Assembly: GCF_030708075.1 (NCBI RefSeq)
Contig: NZ_CP117982.1
Span: 1,825,513-1,889,512, forward strand
DNA from: Candidatus Epulonipiscium viviparus
Lineage (GTDB): Bacteria; Bacillota; Clostridia; Lachnospirales; Cellulosilyticaceae
Length of the DNA: 64,000 bases
Direction: 5' to 3'
Each line of letters starts with the position of its first letter. Positions within the stretch are counted from its first letter, which is position 1. The notes beneath the pieces are model-generated. The model made no database searches. It was not told the origin of the DNA and saw only the letters and a program-made list of their open reading frames with translations. Positions 17,898 to 27,327 of the stretch are shown here, one piece after another. The position numbers and the translations under genes were made by a program.

Positions 17898-19313
17898 TTA
17901 TTCAGCAATAACGGTTTCGCCATTTGCAACTGCAATAGAAGAATCGAATATGCCCATCACCGCCTCAACAGCTTCTGTTGGAGTGCTTCCTTGATATAGC
18001 ATTGGGTGATATAAATCATTGGCATTGATAGCGGAGATCTGAGATCTGTTGTTGAGAACCATAATGCCTGGCTCTTTAGTTTTTGCCATTGTCTCTTCAA
18101 CGGCGCGTTCATCTCGGAATAATTTATAGTCTTCCATCATCCAATCATCTTCGGCATCGTATCCTGGAGGCTCAGAAGCCCAAATGTCCAAAGCAAATGC
18201 GATATCGGCGGCTTGTTCGGGAGTGTATGTATTAGGGATAAACCAACCAGCACCAGTTCCGGTTACTACATAGTCTTCAGCAGCGGGACCTTTTGGAAAA
18301 ATAACCATTCCGTAATCGTCTTCCATATCTTGGAATAATAGGAGTTTTTCTTTATCGTGAGCAATCATAGCGATTTGGCCAGTAATAAATAGTTGCTCAT
18401 GACCATTCCAATGGCTGGGAGAAACAGTATAATCTTGCTTTAAATAATTATCTGCCCAAGTAAGTGCCTCGATATTTTCGGGAGTGTTTAGCGTATTGAT
18501 AAATTTGCCGCTTGAATCTCTAGAAACCATCTGTCCGCCATTTGAGATAATAGCATAATCGTATATTCCGGCGTTTTTATTCATAGCATATGTATCGTTG
18601 ATGCCATCAGAATCTAAATCGCGGCTTAATATATCAGAAATTTCTTCAAAGGTTTCCCAAGTCCATTCACCAGATGCTTGAAGGTCGTAAGGAAGATCTG
18701 GGTCTAATCCAGCGTCTTCGAATAACCGTTTATTATAGAAGATAAAGCTGTTTGGAGTTTGATCTGGAAACACCCCAAAAGTTTGACCATCTCGAGTTAA
18801 AAAGTCGGTAACAGCAGAGTCCCACTTCCAGTGATTTAGATCGAGTTCATCAAGAGTAGATAGGTCGTATGCTAAATTATTATTCATAACGGAATTAACA
18901 AATCCAGCAGAAACGTGAAAAACTTCTGCCGCTGGATCACCAGCAATCATAGAAGTGGACATCAACTCAAGAGTTGTGTTCCATTTTCCGAGAGCTTTTT
19001 CTTCGATAGTGAAATTATGTTTTTCCATCATTTCATGACGATACTCCCAGAGGGCTTCTTCTTGTGCGCTAGCTTTTACTTCGGGTTCGTTTACATCGAC
19101 CCAAGTTGCAATGGTGACATTAAGGCCGCCAAGATCTCGGACTTCTTCGGGTTTGGTCGCAACGGGAGCGGCAGTAACGGGAGCGGCAGGTGCAGTAACG
19201 GTTGATGCGGGCTCGGTAGTAGATGTTGGCTCTTCGGCAGAACTGCAAGCAGCAAGAATTCCGATGGAAAGTGACGTTATAAGTGTAGTACCTAAAATTT
19301 TTGTAAATTTCAT
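17898..19313 (-). CDS. ABC-type sugar solute-binding lipoprotein (family 1)
   Basis: A 471-residue extracellular solute-binding protein. It has a lipoprotein signal with lipobox LAAC (Cys22), a Thr/Ala/Pro-rich linker and then the family 1 sugar-binding fold. LFEDAGLDPDLPYD and WTWETFEEISDILSRDLDSD are typical, and many Trp residues line a presumed sugar cleft. GGAGG lies upstream of the ATG. No permease or ATPase gene is adjacent, so it must work with a transporter encoded elsewhere or act as an orphan binding protein. The 5' side contains a terminator-like hairpin at 19508-19550, which may attenuate its transcription. Confidence 0.88.
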   Translation of the reverse strand: MKFTKILGTTLITSLSIGILAACSSAEEPTSTTEPASTVTAPAAPVTAAPVATKPEEVRDLGGLNVTIATWVDVNEPEVKASAQEEALWEYRHEMMEKHNFTIEEKALGKWNTTLELMSTSMIAGDPAAEVFHVSAGFVNSVMNNNLAYDLSTLDELDLNHWKWDSAVTDFLTRDGQTFGVFPDQTPNSFIFYNKRLFEDAGLDPDLPYDLQASGEWTWETFEEISDILSRDLDSDGINDTYAMNKNAGIYDYAIISNGGQMVSRDSSGKFINTLNTPENIEALTWADNYLKQDYTVSPSHWNGHEQLFITGQIAMIAHDKEKLLLFQDMEDDYGMVIFPKGPAAEDYVVTGTGAGWFIPNTYTPEQAADIAFALDIWASEPPGYDAEDDWMMEDYKLFRDERAVEETMAKTKEPGIMVLNNRSQISAINANDLYHPMLYQGSTPTEAVEAVMGIFDSSIAVANGETVIAE

Positions 19314-19507
19314 TGTAAAAACCTCCTATGAACAAATATAATATTTTTGACAAGGCAATAGTAGAAATGAATATTCAAAGAGTAAAATATGTAGCTATTA
19401 TATATACAACAAACTAAAATTTAGTACAAATCTTCTGATAGATATCATTATATAATAATATATGGAGTATACACAAATTATATGTAAAAGGCAAGTAATT
19501 TTTGGCA

Positions 19508-19552
19508 AAAAAAAGAACCCAGGTTTCGGGGGATGAAACCCAGGTTGAGGGG
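19508..19552 (-). terminator. Terminator-like hairpin in the leader of the sugar-binding lipoprotein gene
   Basis: Reading the minus strand, AACCTGGGTTTC pairs with GAAACCTGGGTT as a 12-bp stem with two G-U pairs around a C-rich loop. TTCTTTTTTTT follows. On the plus strand the G-U pairs become mismatches, so the structure is oriented to the minus strand. No minus-strand gene lies upstream of it. It therefore either ends a small RNA starting near 19600 or attenuates the lipoprotein gene about 195 bases downstream. Confidence 0.55.
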
Positions 19553-19880
19553 GGATTTAGCGATGTACCTCACACTTGGTACAATCATAGTATTGCCACA
19601 ATTTAGAATTATATACAACTAAAATAAAAAAAAATTGTATTGTACAGGCAATATATCTAAAAAAAATAAGATGAATTATACATATATGCTAATAAATAAT
19701 TTATTTGTTTTATAGACAAGTACTAATTGATTTGATAATATTTAAAAACGAAAAAACGTTTTGTCTAATAATTAAAAAGAAAAAAATATATTTTTGTGAG
19801 TTATATTCAAAGTTATTTAGAAAAAATATGAATAAAGTAAATGTTAAAAGCAAACCAAGTTGCGAAATGAAAAATTTCTG

Positions 19881-19997
19881 ATGGTTGACCGGACAGTAAG
19901 AGTGATTCGATATATAACGGTTACAAATTAATTTTGGAGGGTAACATAAATATCGTTGTCCGATGGAGAACCGAATTTTGCACTTGATGTAGTTGCT
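19881..19997 (+). pseudogene. Possible remnant of an IclR-family regulator N-terminus
   Basis: Reading from ATG 19881, the frame gives MVDRTVRVIRYITVTN then a stop. In the same frame after a short gap (from 19956) it gives LSDGEPNFALDVVA then a stop. Together these look like helix 1 and the start of the winged helix of IclR regulators. The match is short and judged only by eye; chance similarity is possible. Confidence 0.2.
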
Positions 19998-20157
19998 TGA
20001 GTTAATAATACTAAAAATTTGTGTATAAATGATGAAGTTAAGTTAATTATAATATGTAGTGAGGTTGTTTGTTGTATTTATTTTAAGAAAGAGGTTGCTA
20101 TGTGTGATTCCATTTGTTATTATATACATATAAAACCAATATTTGGAGGAGGACATT

Positions 20158-22866
20158 ATGAAACTTAGAAATAAATTATTTGCTTTACTTTTATGCGGAG
20201 TTGTGGGATTTGGTTCTGTAACAATAACGCAAGCACAAACAGTAAATTTGCCTGCAGAAGTGGAATTAAACCTCAAAGACTTTGCAACTATATCAGAATT
20301 AGCAAACAAATATCCAACCCAGTATTATACATTAGTAAATAGCGATGAAAAAAGAATACGTCGTGTAGAATTTTTAAAAGGGCCTCTTGTTGTGGATGGA
20401 GAAGTAACGGTAGATTTGCCAGCAGATATTATAAAAGCATTAAGATTTTTTGATGATATCAGAATGTCTGGAGAGGGATCTGCCAATACCAAAATTACAA
20501 TCGTAAATCCCAAAGGCGAAACAATGGACTGGAAAGGTGGTTCATATGGAAGCGGTACCAAGACAACCAGATATTTAAAAACGAATACGTTGGCAAATAC
20601 TACCATAGGCTTAGACAATCCGCTATTAGTCGTTGATGATAATGGGGAGCCGATATATGAAGGCTATAAAATGGTGTTAAAAGGCAATGCAGTGATAAAT
20701 GAGATGGTTTTATATGCGGAGCAGGGCGTTATCAACGAATACGATATTACTGCGTGGACAGTGATAGGAGAAGATAAGCCAACGTTGGATGTGAAAGTAG
20801 ATGTTGATATCACAAAAAATCTTAGTATCGAAGGCGAAATAAAATTAGATGAAGACAAATTTAAACGACTACATATAGGAAGCGGGCCGATTTCTAGCTT
20901 TGACATGAATAAAAACACATCTACAGTTGATAAGACCAATAGTATCCCAATGTCTAAATATGGATTTTATCCGGGGCGAGGAACAATTAGATTTGGCCCT
21001 CATTTAGAAGATATAAAAGCGGGGCAAGCTCCAAAGTTGACTGCCGATGAAGAAAGGGAAGGATATACAGACTATGCATACCTGGAGAAGCTGACTGTAT
21101 TTGATCAAGATATAGTGGATAAAACCAATAGATTATTTCCATTTACTGGAGATGACTATGTAATGACATTCAATGACTGGCCATCTTGGATGCTAAACGA
21201 TCCCAACGTGGATTTAAGCGCGGGGACTCCCGCAGTTAAGCATTTTGATGCGGCCGCGGAACTGGCAGCAGAAACGATGAGATTGTTAGACCAAAAATAT
21301 GCCGATGAAGGGCCGAAATATGTGGAGGTTAAAAACGAGTCTTCGCTTACAAACGAGTGGGAGTATCACAAAACTGAGCCAGATAAGGCCTGGGACTATT
21401 TAGCAGATTTTCATAATCAGGTTGCGGATGCGGTAAAGGCGGTAGATGAGACAGTCTTAGTGGGTGGTCCATCAACTGCAAGCATGGGGATAGAGGCCGG
21501 AGACTTTAATAAGGCAAGAACGATAATGAAGTTTATGGATGATACCAAAGGTCACCTAGATTTTTATTCGCATCACTTTTATGAGTCGGAGACAGTTGTG
21601 TTAAATGATACGGGTAGTAATAATGTAGGATATACCGATGGAAGGTTAGAGGCAATATTTAGTTTATTTGAAAACCATATGTATCTGACTGACAACGAAA
21701 AACCGATTGTAATTACGGAGCAGGGGACGTTATATGAGGGAGATGCTGATCGCGACTATTGGATAAAGCTCAAAAATTATAACACATACATGATGACATT
21801 TATGAATATGACAGATACGGTAGAAATGATGGTACCATATTTGTATGGAGTGAAAAATTGGTTACCAGATTCTAAGGACACACTATATCTGTATGCAAAC
21901 GCAAATACTGCATTAAAAAATCCGACACCTATGATGAACTATTTGGATTTGTGGGATGAATATGCAGGGGCATTTGTACCGGTTAAATCCAATCAATATC
22001 GAGTGGATACCAATGCAGTTTTGCAGGGAAATAAGCTGTATGTTGCAGTAAATAATATGAATCCGAATCGAGTGAATATTAATTTGGATATCGATACGGG
22101 AGACGCAAAAATTGTGGATGTAACTCGCAAACACACATATTTGGAGCTTGGAGAGTTGGTGCATGAAGAAATTCCGGTAGAGGATATTACAAATGTGCCT
22201 ATGCGCGTGGAAGAGACTAGCATATTTGAAATCACGCTAGATAAGGCACCAGAATTTGAGGAAACGGTGTATCGGAAAACTTATTATGGCGACAAAACTT
22301 TGGTGCCTACATCTACCACGCCAGTAACATTCAATTTGGAATGTGATACAGAAGATTTAACCGCAGCAAACCTAAGAATCAATATAGCAAGTGATACGTC
22401 TGGATTTAAGGAAGATATGGTGATAAATGTAAATGGATATAGAGTATTGGTAGATTTGGGGCATACGGATCAGCCTGGCAGAATCTATACTTATGTTGAT
22501 GTTGTAGTGCCAGCAGAATATGTTAAGGCGGAGAATGAAATTAAGATTACGTTGCCAGCCAATCATGGGTATATTGCCAATGTAGAAATGACAAACGACT
22601 ACGCAGCTGCCGCGCCGGTTTCTGAAGATGTACTAGAGCTTGCCACAGAGACGGCTATCGCTATGTGGACTAGAGATAGAATAGCAGAAGTGCCAACGTC
22701 TGGCTCTAATAAAGAAGCCTATGATGGATTAATTTTGGCGATTGAGTATGCCAAAGATGTTTGCGAATTTACATTAGCAACAGAAAAGGAAATTACAAAG
22801 GCGAGCGAAGCGCTTGCGAGAATGGTAGAATTAGCCGAAAGAACGCTAATAGCAAATTTTAAATAG
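20158..22866 (+). CDS. Secreted clan GH-A glycoside hydrolase (GH86 agarase/porphyranase-like)
   Basis: A 902-residue secreted enzyme. The signal peptide ends at about residue 27 (QAQ-TVN). Between roughly 230 and 560 is a TIM-barrel-type catalytic region with KYGFYPGRGTIRFGP, MTFNDWPSWM, YVEVKNESS (E394, likely acid/base), DFYSHHFY and IVITEQGTL (E521, likely nucleophile). This layout is that of retaining clan GH-A enzymes and, from memory, most like GH86 beta-agarases and porphyranases. Accessory beta-sandwich and helical segments follow (NVNGYRVLVDLGHTD; LATEKEITKASEALARMVE). The ATG at 20158 follows GGAGGAGGACATT; a TTG five codons upstream is inside that site. No cell-wall anchor is visible, so the product is probably released. 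Confidence 0.65.
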   Translation: MKLRNKLFALLLCGVVGFGSVTITQAQTVNLPAEVELNLKDFATISELANKYPTQYYTLVNSDEKRIRRVEFLKGPLVVDGEVTVDLPADIIKALRFFDDIRMSGEGSANTKITIVNPKGETMDWKGGSYGSGTKTTRYLKTNTLANTTIGLDNPLLVVDDNGEPIYEGYKMVLKGNAVINEMVLYAEQGVINEYDITAWTVIGEDKPTLDVKVDVDITKNLSIEGEIKLDEDKFKRLHIGSGPISSFDMNKNTSTVDKTNSIPMSKYGFYPGRGTIRFGPHLEDIKAGQAPKLTADEEREGYTDYAYLEKLTVFDQDIVDKTNRLFPFTGDDYVMTFNDWPSWMLNDPNVDLSAGTPAVKHFDAAAELAAETMRLLDQKYADEGPKYVEVKNESSLTNEWEYHKTEPDKAWDYLADFHNQVADAVKAVDETVLVGGPSTASMGIEAGDFNKARTIMKFMDDTKGHLDFYSHHFYESETVVLNDTGSNNVGYTDGRLEAIFSLFENHMYLTDNEKPIVITEQGTLYEGDADRDYWIKLKNYNTYMMTFMNMTDTVEMMVPYLYGVKNWLPDSKDTLYLYANANTALKNPTPMMNYLDLWDEYAGAFVPVKSNQYRVDTNAVLQGNKLYVAVNNMNPNRVNINLDIDTGDAKIVDVTRKHTYLELGELVHEEIPVEDITNVPMRVEETSIFEITLDKAPEFEETVYRKTYYGDKTLVPTSTTPVTFNLECDTEDLTAANLRINIASDTSGFKEDMVINVNGYRVLVDLGHTDQPGRIYTYVDVVVPAEYVKAENEIKITLPANHGYIANVEMTNDYAAAAPVSEDVLELATETAIAMWTRDRIAEVPTSGSNKEAYDGLILAIEYAKDVCEFTLATEKEITKASEALARMVELAERTLIANFK

Positions 22867-22877
22867 ATTATAAAAAT

Positions 22878-22917
22878 AAAGGGTCGATTTGGAATAACAA
22901 CCAAGTTGGCCTTTTTT
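22878..22917 (+). terminator. Intrinsic terminator after the GH-A enzyme
   Basis: AAAGGGTCGATTTGG (22878-22892) pairs with CCAAGTTGGCCTTTT (22901-22915) as a 15-bp stem with several G-U pairs and an 8-base loop, followed by T-rich sequence. Confidence 0.8.
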
Positions 22918-22979
22918 CGTTGTTTATTACAGTAACTTGTGCTATGATGGATAAAAAAAAATAAGGTGAGGTTATAGTT

Positions 22980-23468
22980 ATGAACATAGTACTTTTAGAA
23001 CCAGAAATTCCGCATAATACAGGTGCAATAGCAAGGACATGCGCAGCAACAGGGGCAGCCTTGCATTTGATAGAGCCGTTGGGATTTAAGCTAGATGAAA
23101 AGCATGTGCGGCGTGCGGGGCTGGATTATTGGGACAAATTAAATATAAAAAGATATTGTAACTTTGCAGAATTTTTAGTGCAAAATGATTTTCCGAAAAT
23201 ATATATGGCAACGACAAAAGCAAAGCAAAAATATAGTGACGTATTATATGAAGCAGATGCGTGGATAATGTTTGGAAAAGAGAGTGGAGGCATTCCGGAA
23301 GAAATTTTGCGAGACCATAAAGAAACTGCAATTAGAGTACCAATGCTAAAAGATATCAGATCGTTAAACTTGGCAAACAGTGTGGCGGTAATATTGTATG
23401 AAGCGTTAAGGCAACATGAGTTTTTAAATTTAGAAGTTGAAGGAGATCTTCATCAATTGAATTTGTAA
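22980..23468 (+). CDS. trmL: tRNA (cytidine(34)-2'-O)-methyltransferase
   Basis: A 162-residue SPOUT methyltransferase of the TrmL/YibK type, which 2'-O-methylates the wobble base of tRNA-Leu isoacceptors using AdoMet. Motifs are NIVLLEPEIPHNTGAIARTC at the start, FGKESGGIPEEIL (motif 2) and RSLNLANSVAVILYE (motif 3, the knot that binds AdoMet). Length and motif order are those of the family. GGTGAGG lies upstream of the ATG. It stands alone between two terminated units. Confidence 0.94.
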   Translation: MNIVLLEPEIPHNTGAIARTCAATGAALHLIEPLGFKLDEKHVRRAGLDYWDKLNIKRYCNFAEFLVQNDFPKIYMATTKAKQKYSDVLYEADAWIMFGKESGGIPEEILRDHKETAIRVPMLKDIRSLNLANSVAVILYEALRQHEFLNLEVEGDLHQLNL

Positions 23469-23579
23469 AAAATTATAAAAAAGTTTATATATTTATGTAT
23501 AATTTCGGAATATATGATAAATAATGAAAATTGTGAGTGGATTTTTAGATTTTTACAAATTTTAGGAGACGATTTAATC

Positions 23580-24254
23580 ATGAAGAAAGTTCTTTTAATA
23601 GCAGCAATTGCTATAACGATTAACATACCTTCGTTAGGGAACAGTATTTTTCCGGCAGCAATCGGATTTAGTGGAACTGTGGTAGATACTAATGTAAATA
23701 TCAGAATGAGCCCGAATTTGAATGCCAATATTGTAGATACCGTATCTACTAGCGATGTAAAAATTTTGGGCCAAAATAATGGCTGGTACCAAATTGTATT
23801 TGCAGAAGATGTGGCCTGGGTTAGTTCGACATATGTGGATACTGACTATGCGGAATATATTCCTAATACATTTACAAAGGGAGAGCAAATTATAAATTAT
23901 GGCCTAAACTTCATTGGAACACCATATGTTTGGGGTGGAAACAGCCTTACAAGAGGCGTTGATTGCTCTGGATTTACAAAGGGAGTATATGGGGCTTTTG
24001 ATATAGAGATCAGCCGTATTTCGTATCAGCAAGCAAATGACGGTGATTATGTAGAAAAGAGCGATTTAGAAACTGGAGATCTTGTATTCTTCGATACGAG
24101 TGGGATTAACAATGGAAACATATCTCATGTTGGAATTTATATGGATAAAGGTAAATTTATCCATTCTGACGGAACAAAAGGCGTTATGGTTAGCAGCTTA
24201 AGTAGTCCGTATTATTCTCAAAATTATGTTAAAAGTGTTAGGGTAATTCATTAA
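23580..24254 (+). CDS. Secreted SH3b-NlpC/P60 cell-wall hydrolase
   Basis: A 224-residue exported peptidoglycan hydrolase. After a signal peptide (MKKVLLIAAIAITINIP) there is one bacterial SH3 domain (TNVNIRMSPNLNANIVDTVS to DVAWVSSTYV). An NlpC/P60 cysteine peptidase domain follows, with DCSGF (catalytic Cys), SHVGIYM (His) and FIHSDG (third polar residue). Such enzymes cut the D-gamma-glutamyl-diamino acid bond of the stem peptide. The ATG at 23580 has AGGAG 11 bases upstream; the frame is open for 22 more codons but without a ribosome site. It lies 111 bases after trmL. Confidence 0.9.
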   Translation: MKKVLLIAAIAITINIPSLGNSIFPAAIGFSGTVVDTNVNIRMSPNLNANIVDTVSTSDVKILGQNNGWYQIVFAEDVAWVSSTYVDTDYAEYIPNTFTKGEQIINYGLNFIGTPYVWGGNSLTRGVDCSGFTKGVYGAFDIEISRISYQQANDGDYVEKSDLETGDLVFFDTSGINNGNISHVGIYMDKGKFIHSDGTKGVMVSSLSSPYYSQNYVKSVRVIH

Positions 24255-24262
24255 TTGACCCC

Positions 24263-24290
24263 TTGCAAAATTAAAAATGTTTGATAGTAT
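24263..24290 (+). promoter_or_regulatory. Likely SigA promoter for the alcohol dehydrogenase gene
   Basis: TTGCAA (24263-24268), 16 bases, TAGTAT (24285-24290). It lies 34 bases before the ATG, which follows TTGGAGGGA. Confidence 0.4.
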
Positions 24291-24323
24291 TAAACTGTTA
24301 CTATTTTAATTTTGGAGGGACTT

Positions 24324-25469
24324 ATGAATTTTAGTTATTATATGCCAACGAAAATATTTTTTGGACCGGATTCATTAGACAATTTAGCGCAGCTGGCGTT
24401 GCCGGAGGGAAAGGCTCTAATTGTTACTGGCGGAACTTCAACTACTAGGCTAGGATATGTGGATAGGGTTAAAAATCTTTTGCAAGAGGCAGGAAGAGAG
24501 TCGATAGTATACGACAAAGTACAGCCAAACCCAACAGTTGAGTCTGTGAGAGAAGCCTCAAAAATAGCACGCGAGAATCAATGTGGATTTATTGTGGGGC
24601 TTGGAGGAGGGTCTTCTTTAGATGCGGCGAAGGCAGTTGCAATTATGTGTACAAACGATGGAGATTTGTGGGACTATATTGGAAGCGGCACAGGCCTTGG
24701 AAATCCTATGAAAGAAATGCCATTACCTATGATAGCGATAACAACAACTGCAGGCACAGGAACAGAAGCCGACCCTTGGATGGTCATTACAAATGGCAAG
24801 GAAAAAATTGGATTTGGAGATTTTGATAAAACATTTCCGTTATATTCCATAGTGGATCCAAAACTGATGGTTTCTATTCCGGCACATTTAACAGCATATC
24901 AAGGGTTCGATGCGCTATTTCATTCGTTGGAAGGATATATAGCAAATACGGCTAATGTGATGAGTGATTTATTTGCGCTTGAGTCAATTAAATTGGTGGG
25001 CAAATATCTTCCTATTGCAGTGAAAAATCCAGAGGACATAGAAGCTCGCGGATACGTTGCTCTTGCTAATACCTATGCGGGGTTTGTAGAAAGTTTATCA
25101 TCTTGTACGTCGGAGCATTCAATAGAGCACGCTCTTTCGGGGTTCCATCATGCCTTACCTCATGGGGCAGGGTTGATAATGGTATCATTAGCATATTTTG
25201 AATTTTTCAATAAAGTTGTTCCAGATAGAATGATAGATATGGCAAAAGCACTTGGAAATGAAAATGGCGATATTGTGGAAGCGCTTGCTAGCCTGCAAAA
25301 GGCTTGTGGAGTAGATAATTTAAAAATGAGTGAATTTGGTATTGTAAAAGAGTTGTTTGCAGAGTATGCAAAGCATGCGCAAGAGGATATGCCAGGTCTT
25401 TTTGCAACTGATAGGTGTCAATTAACAACAGAAGATATAATCGAAATATTAGAAAAGTCTTTTAGATAG
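24324..25469 (+). CDS. Iron-containing alcohol dehydrogenase
   Basis: A 381-residue group III (Fe-dependent) alcohol dehydrogenase. GLGGGSSLDAAKAVA binds the pyrophosphate of NAD(P). The metal site is formed by residues in QGFDALFHSLEGYI, SIEHALSGFHHALPHG and the preceding Asp. The N-terminus NFSYYMPTKIFFGPDSL resembles butanol dehydrogenases and related enzymes that reduce short aldehydes during fermentation. The ATG at 24324 follows TTGGAGGGACTT; a TTG at 24312 is inside the ribosome site. It is a single-gene unit ended by a strong terminator. Confidence 0.9.
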   Translation: MNFSYYMPTKIFFGPDSLDNLAQLALPEGKALIVTGGTSTTRLGYVDRVKNLLQEAGRESIVYDKVQPNPTVESVREASKIARENQCGFIVGLGGGSSLDAAKAVAIMCTNDGDLWDYIGSGTGLGNPMKEMPLPMIAITTTAGTGTEADPWMVITNGKEKIGFGDFDKTFPLYSIVDPKLMVSIPAHLTAYQGFDALFHSLEGYIANTANVMSDLFALESIKLVGKYLPIAVKNPEDIEARGYVALANTYAGFVESLSSCTSEHSIEHALSGFHHALPHGAGLIMVSLAYFEFFNKVVPDRMIDMAKALGNENGDIVEALASLQKACGVDNLKMSEFGIVKELFAEYAKHAQEDMPGLFATDRCQLTTEDIIEILEKSFR

Positions 25470-25477
25470 TAATTTTG

Positions 25478-25505
25478 GGATACCTTGTTGTGGTATCCTT
25501 TTTTT
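25478..25505 (+). terminator. Intrinsic terminator after the alcohol dehydrogenase
   Basis: GGATACC (25478-25484), loop of 7, GGTATCC (25492-25498), then seven T. Confidence 0.92.
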
Positions 25506-25536
25506 ATATAAGAAATCTAGAAAGGAATGAGGATTT

Positions 25537-26208
25537 ATGCGCAAGATTGTTGTTGTGCTATTTACGGTTATATTTATGAATTGCTATTGTTTGGGCATAC
25601 CAGAAGATGAAGCAGTTGTGAAGGACGCAACTGAAGGAGACATGACAGAAGAAAAAATGAAAAATGCGTTAAAGGGTGAAACTCAAATTGCTAATGTCAT
25701 TATAAAAAAGGTTCAAATTAATCCGAGAAGGTTATTTACTTTAGATACTGCAACTAATGCTCCATTAACTTTTGAGCTTCCAAATGATACGCAAATCTTT
25801 TCGAGAATTTTATATGAAAATTGTGCATTCACTAATTTAAAAAAAGATATGGTATTAATTGTAGAATATGAACAACTAGAAGATGGATTGGTTGCAAAAA
25901 ATATAGAGGTCCTTAAAGGACTTAGTACCTTAATAGAAGGATTGGCTATTGGAATTGTAAAAGAAGTAAATTTAAAGCAAGGATATATTTTGTTAAGTAA
26001 TGCGTCCATTGATGACAAAAAATTTGACGAACTTTTAATTTATATAGATCAGTTTACTAAGATACGAACTAGCAAGGATACTACATTATTGAGTAAAAAT
26101 ATATTAAAAACAGGTCAAGAATTGCGTATAATTACAAGTGGATTATTTACTAATTCAAATCCGCCGGAAACGGTAGGGTTAGAAGTTATTTTAATTCTTT
26201 TGCAGTAA
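25537..26208 (+). CDS. Exported protein of unknown function
   Basis: A 223-residue protein not recognised as a known family. It starts with a short signal-like segment (MRKIVVVLFTVIFMNCYCLG) followed by an acidic stretch. Two similar beta-rich halves come next: NVIIKKVQINPRRLFTLD then LVAKNIEVL, and GIVKEVNLKQGYILLSN then LRIITSGL. This may be a duplicated small beta-barrel, such as an OB-like or DUF5666-like fold, but that is a guess. GGAATGAGG precedes the ATG. It stands between a terminated dehydrogenase gene and the potA promoter. Confidence 0.7.
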   Translation: MRKIVVVLFTVIFMNCYCLGIPEDEAVVKDATEGDMTEEKMKNALKGETQIANVIIKKVQINPRRLFTLDTATNAPLTFELPNDTQIFSRILYENCAFTNLKKDMVLIVEYEQLEDGLVAKNIEVLKGLSTLIEGLAIGIVKEVNLKQGYILLSNASIDDKKFDELLIYIDQFTKIRTSKDTTLLSKNILKTGQELRIITSGLFTNSNPPETVGLEVILILLQ

Positions 26209-26236
26209 TTTACAATTCTGGAAATAAGTGTATAAT
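26209..26236 (+). promoter_or_regulatory. SigA promoter for the potABCD operon
   Basis: TTTACA (26209-26214), 16 bases, TATAAT (26231-26236). The GTG start of potA lies 36 bases downstream after AAAGGAGAAC. The -35 overlaps the end of the preceding gene. Confidence 0.6.
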
Positions 26237-26271
26237 AAAGTTGTGAAACTTTTTCGAGAAAGGAGAACAGA

Positions 26272-27327
26272 GTGGAAGACTTTATTATAAGAGTAGAAAA
26301 TTTATCGAAAACTTTTGAAGACGGTATACCGGTTTTAAGTGACGTAAACATCAACATAAGAAAAAATGAATTTGTTACTTTATTAGGACCTAGTGGTTGC
26401 GGAAAAACAACATTGCTGAGGATTTTGGGAGGATTTGAAGAGCAAACAGCAGGCGATGTTTATTTTGAAAACATATTGGTTAAGGGCATCCCTCCATACA
26501 AAAGAAAGCTTAATACTGTATTTCAAAAATACGCCTTGTTTCCACATATGAATGTTTCAGAAAATATAGCATTTGGTCTCAATATTAAGAAAATAGATAA
26601 GGCTATTATTCAGCAAAAAGTAACAGAAATGTTGCAGTTAGTAAATTTGCAAGGATTTGAAGCTCGAAAAGTTAATTCGTTAAGTGGCGGGCAGCAGCAA
26701 AGGGTGGCTATTGCACGTGCGTTGGTAAATGAACCCGAAGTATTGCTACTGGATGAGCCTTTGGGAGCATTAGATTTGAAGCTTAGAAAAGGTATGCAAA
26801 TTGAATTGAAGAAAATTCAGAAAAAGCTAGGCATCACATTTATTTTGGTAACGCACGATCAAGAGGAAGCGCTAACTATGTCTGATACCGTCATTGTTTT
26901 TAAGGGAGGAAAAATTCAGCAAATTGGATCTCCTGCAGATATATATAATGAGCCAGAAAATGCTTTTGTGGCAGATTTTATTGGAGAGAGTAATATATTA
27001 GAGGGGGTTATGATAAGAGATTATTTGGTGAAATTTGATGATATAGAATTTGAATGTGTTGATGCAGGTTTTGGAAATAACGTTGCTGTGGATGTGGTAA
27101 TTAGACCCGAAGATTTTCGAATTTTTGTAGATGATACTGGAAGGTTGGCGGGTAATGTTGTTGGAGTTACATTTAGAGGTGTACATTATGAAATGGAAAT
27201 TGAGTCTGGAGACAGGGTATTTGTAGCGCACTCCACAAAAATGTTTCCTGTTGGAGCAAGTGTAAGCTTGGACTTAGAACCGGAGGATATTCATATTATG
27301 TGTAAGGAGGGTCAAAATGAATACTAA
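26272..27327 (+). CDS. potA: Spermidine/putrescine ABC transporter, ATP-binding protein
   Basis: A 351-residue ATPase of the spermidine/putrescine importer. [11 protein letters not shown] is Walker [16 protein letters not shown] the ABC signature, [11 protein letters not shown] Walker B and THDQEEAL the switch His. The C-terminal OB-type (TOBE) domain begins near residue 240. [18 protein letters not shown] is a normal N-terminus; the start is GTG at 26272 after AAGGAG. It overlaps potB by 11 bases, so the operon is translationally coupled. Confidence 0.95.
   Translation: MEDFIIRVENLSKTFEDGIPVLSDVNINIRKNEFVTLLGPSGCGKTTLLRILGGFEEQTAGDVYFENILVKGIPPYKRKLNTVFQKYALFPHMNVSENIAFGLNIKKIDKAIIQQKVTEMLQLVNLQGFEARKVNSLSGGQQQRVAIARALVNEPEVLLLDEPLGALDLKLRKGMQIELKKIQKKLGITFILVTHDQEEALTMSDTVIVFKGGKIQQIGSPADIYNEPENAFVADFIGESNILEGVMIRDYLVKFDDIEFECVDAGFGNNVAVDVVIRPEDFRIFVDDTGRLAGNVVGVTFRGVHYEMEIESGDRVFVAHSTKMFPVGASVSLDLEPEDIHIMCKEGQNEY

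Larger units (their letters stand above)
19314..20157. other. 844-base AT-rich intergenic region with a hairpin and possible gene remnant
   Basis: No intact gene is seen on either strand. It holds a strong minus-strand hairpin with a U-run (19508-19552) and a second small hairpin (GTACC/GGTAC, 19565-19582). Two short in-frame pieces at 19881-19997 resemble the start of an IclR-type regulator. The rest is very AT-rich (19600-19870). The last part, about 20100-20157, is the leader of the GH-A enzyme gene, with GGAGGAGG immediately before its ATG. Confidence 0.7.
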
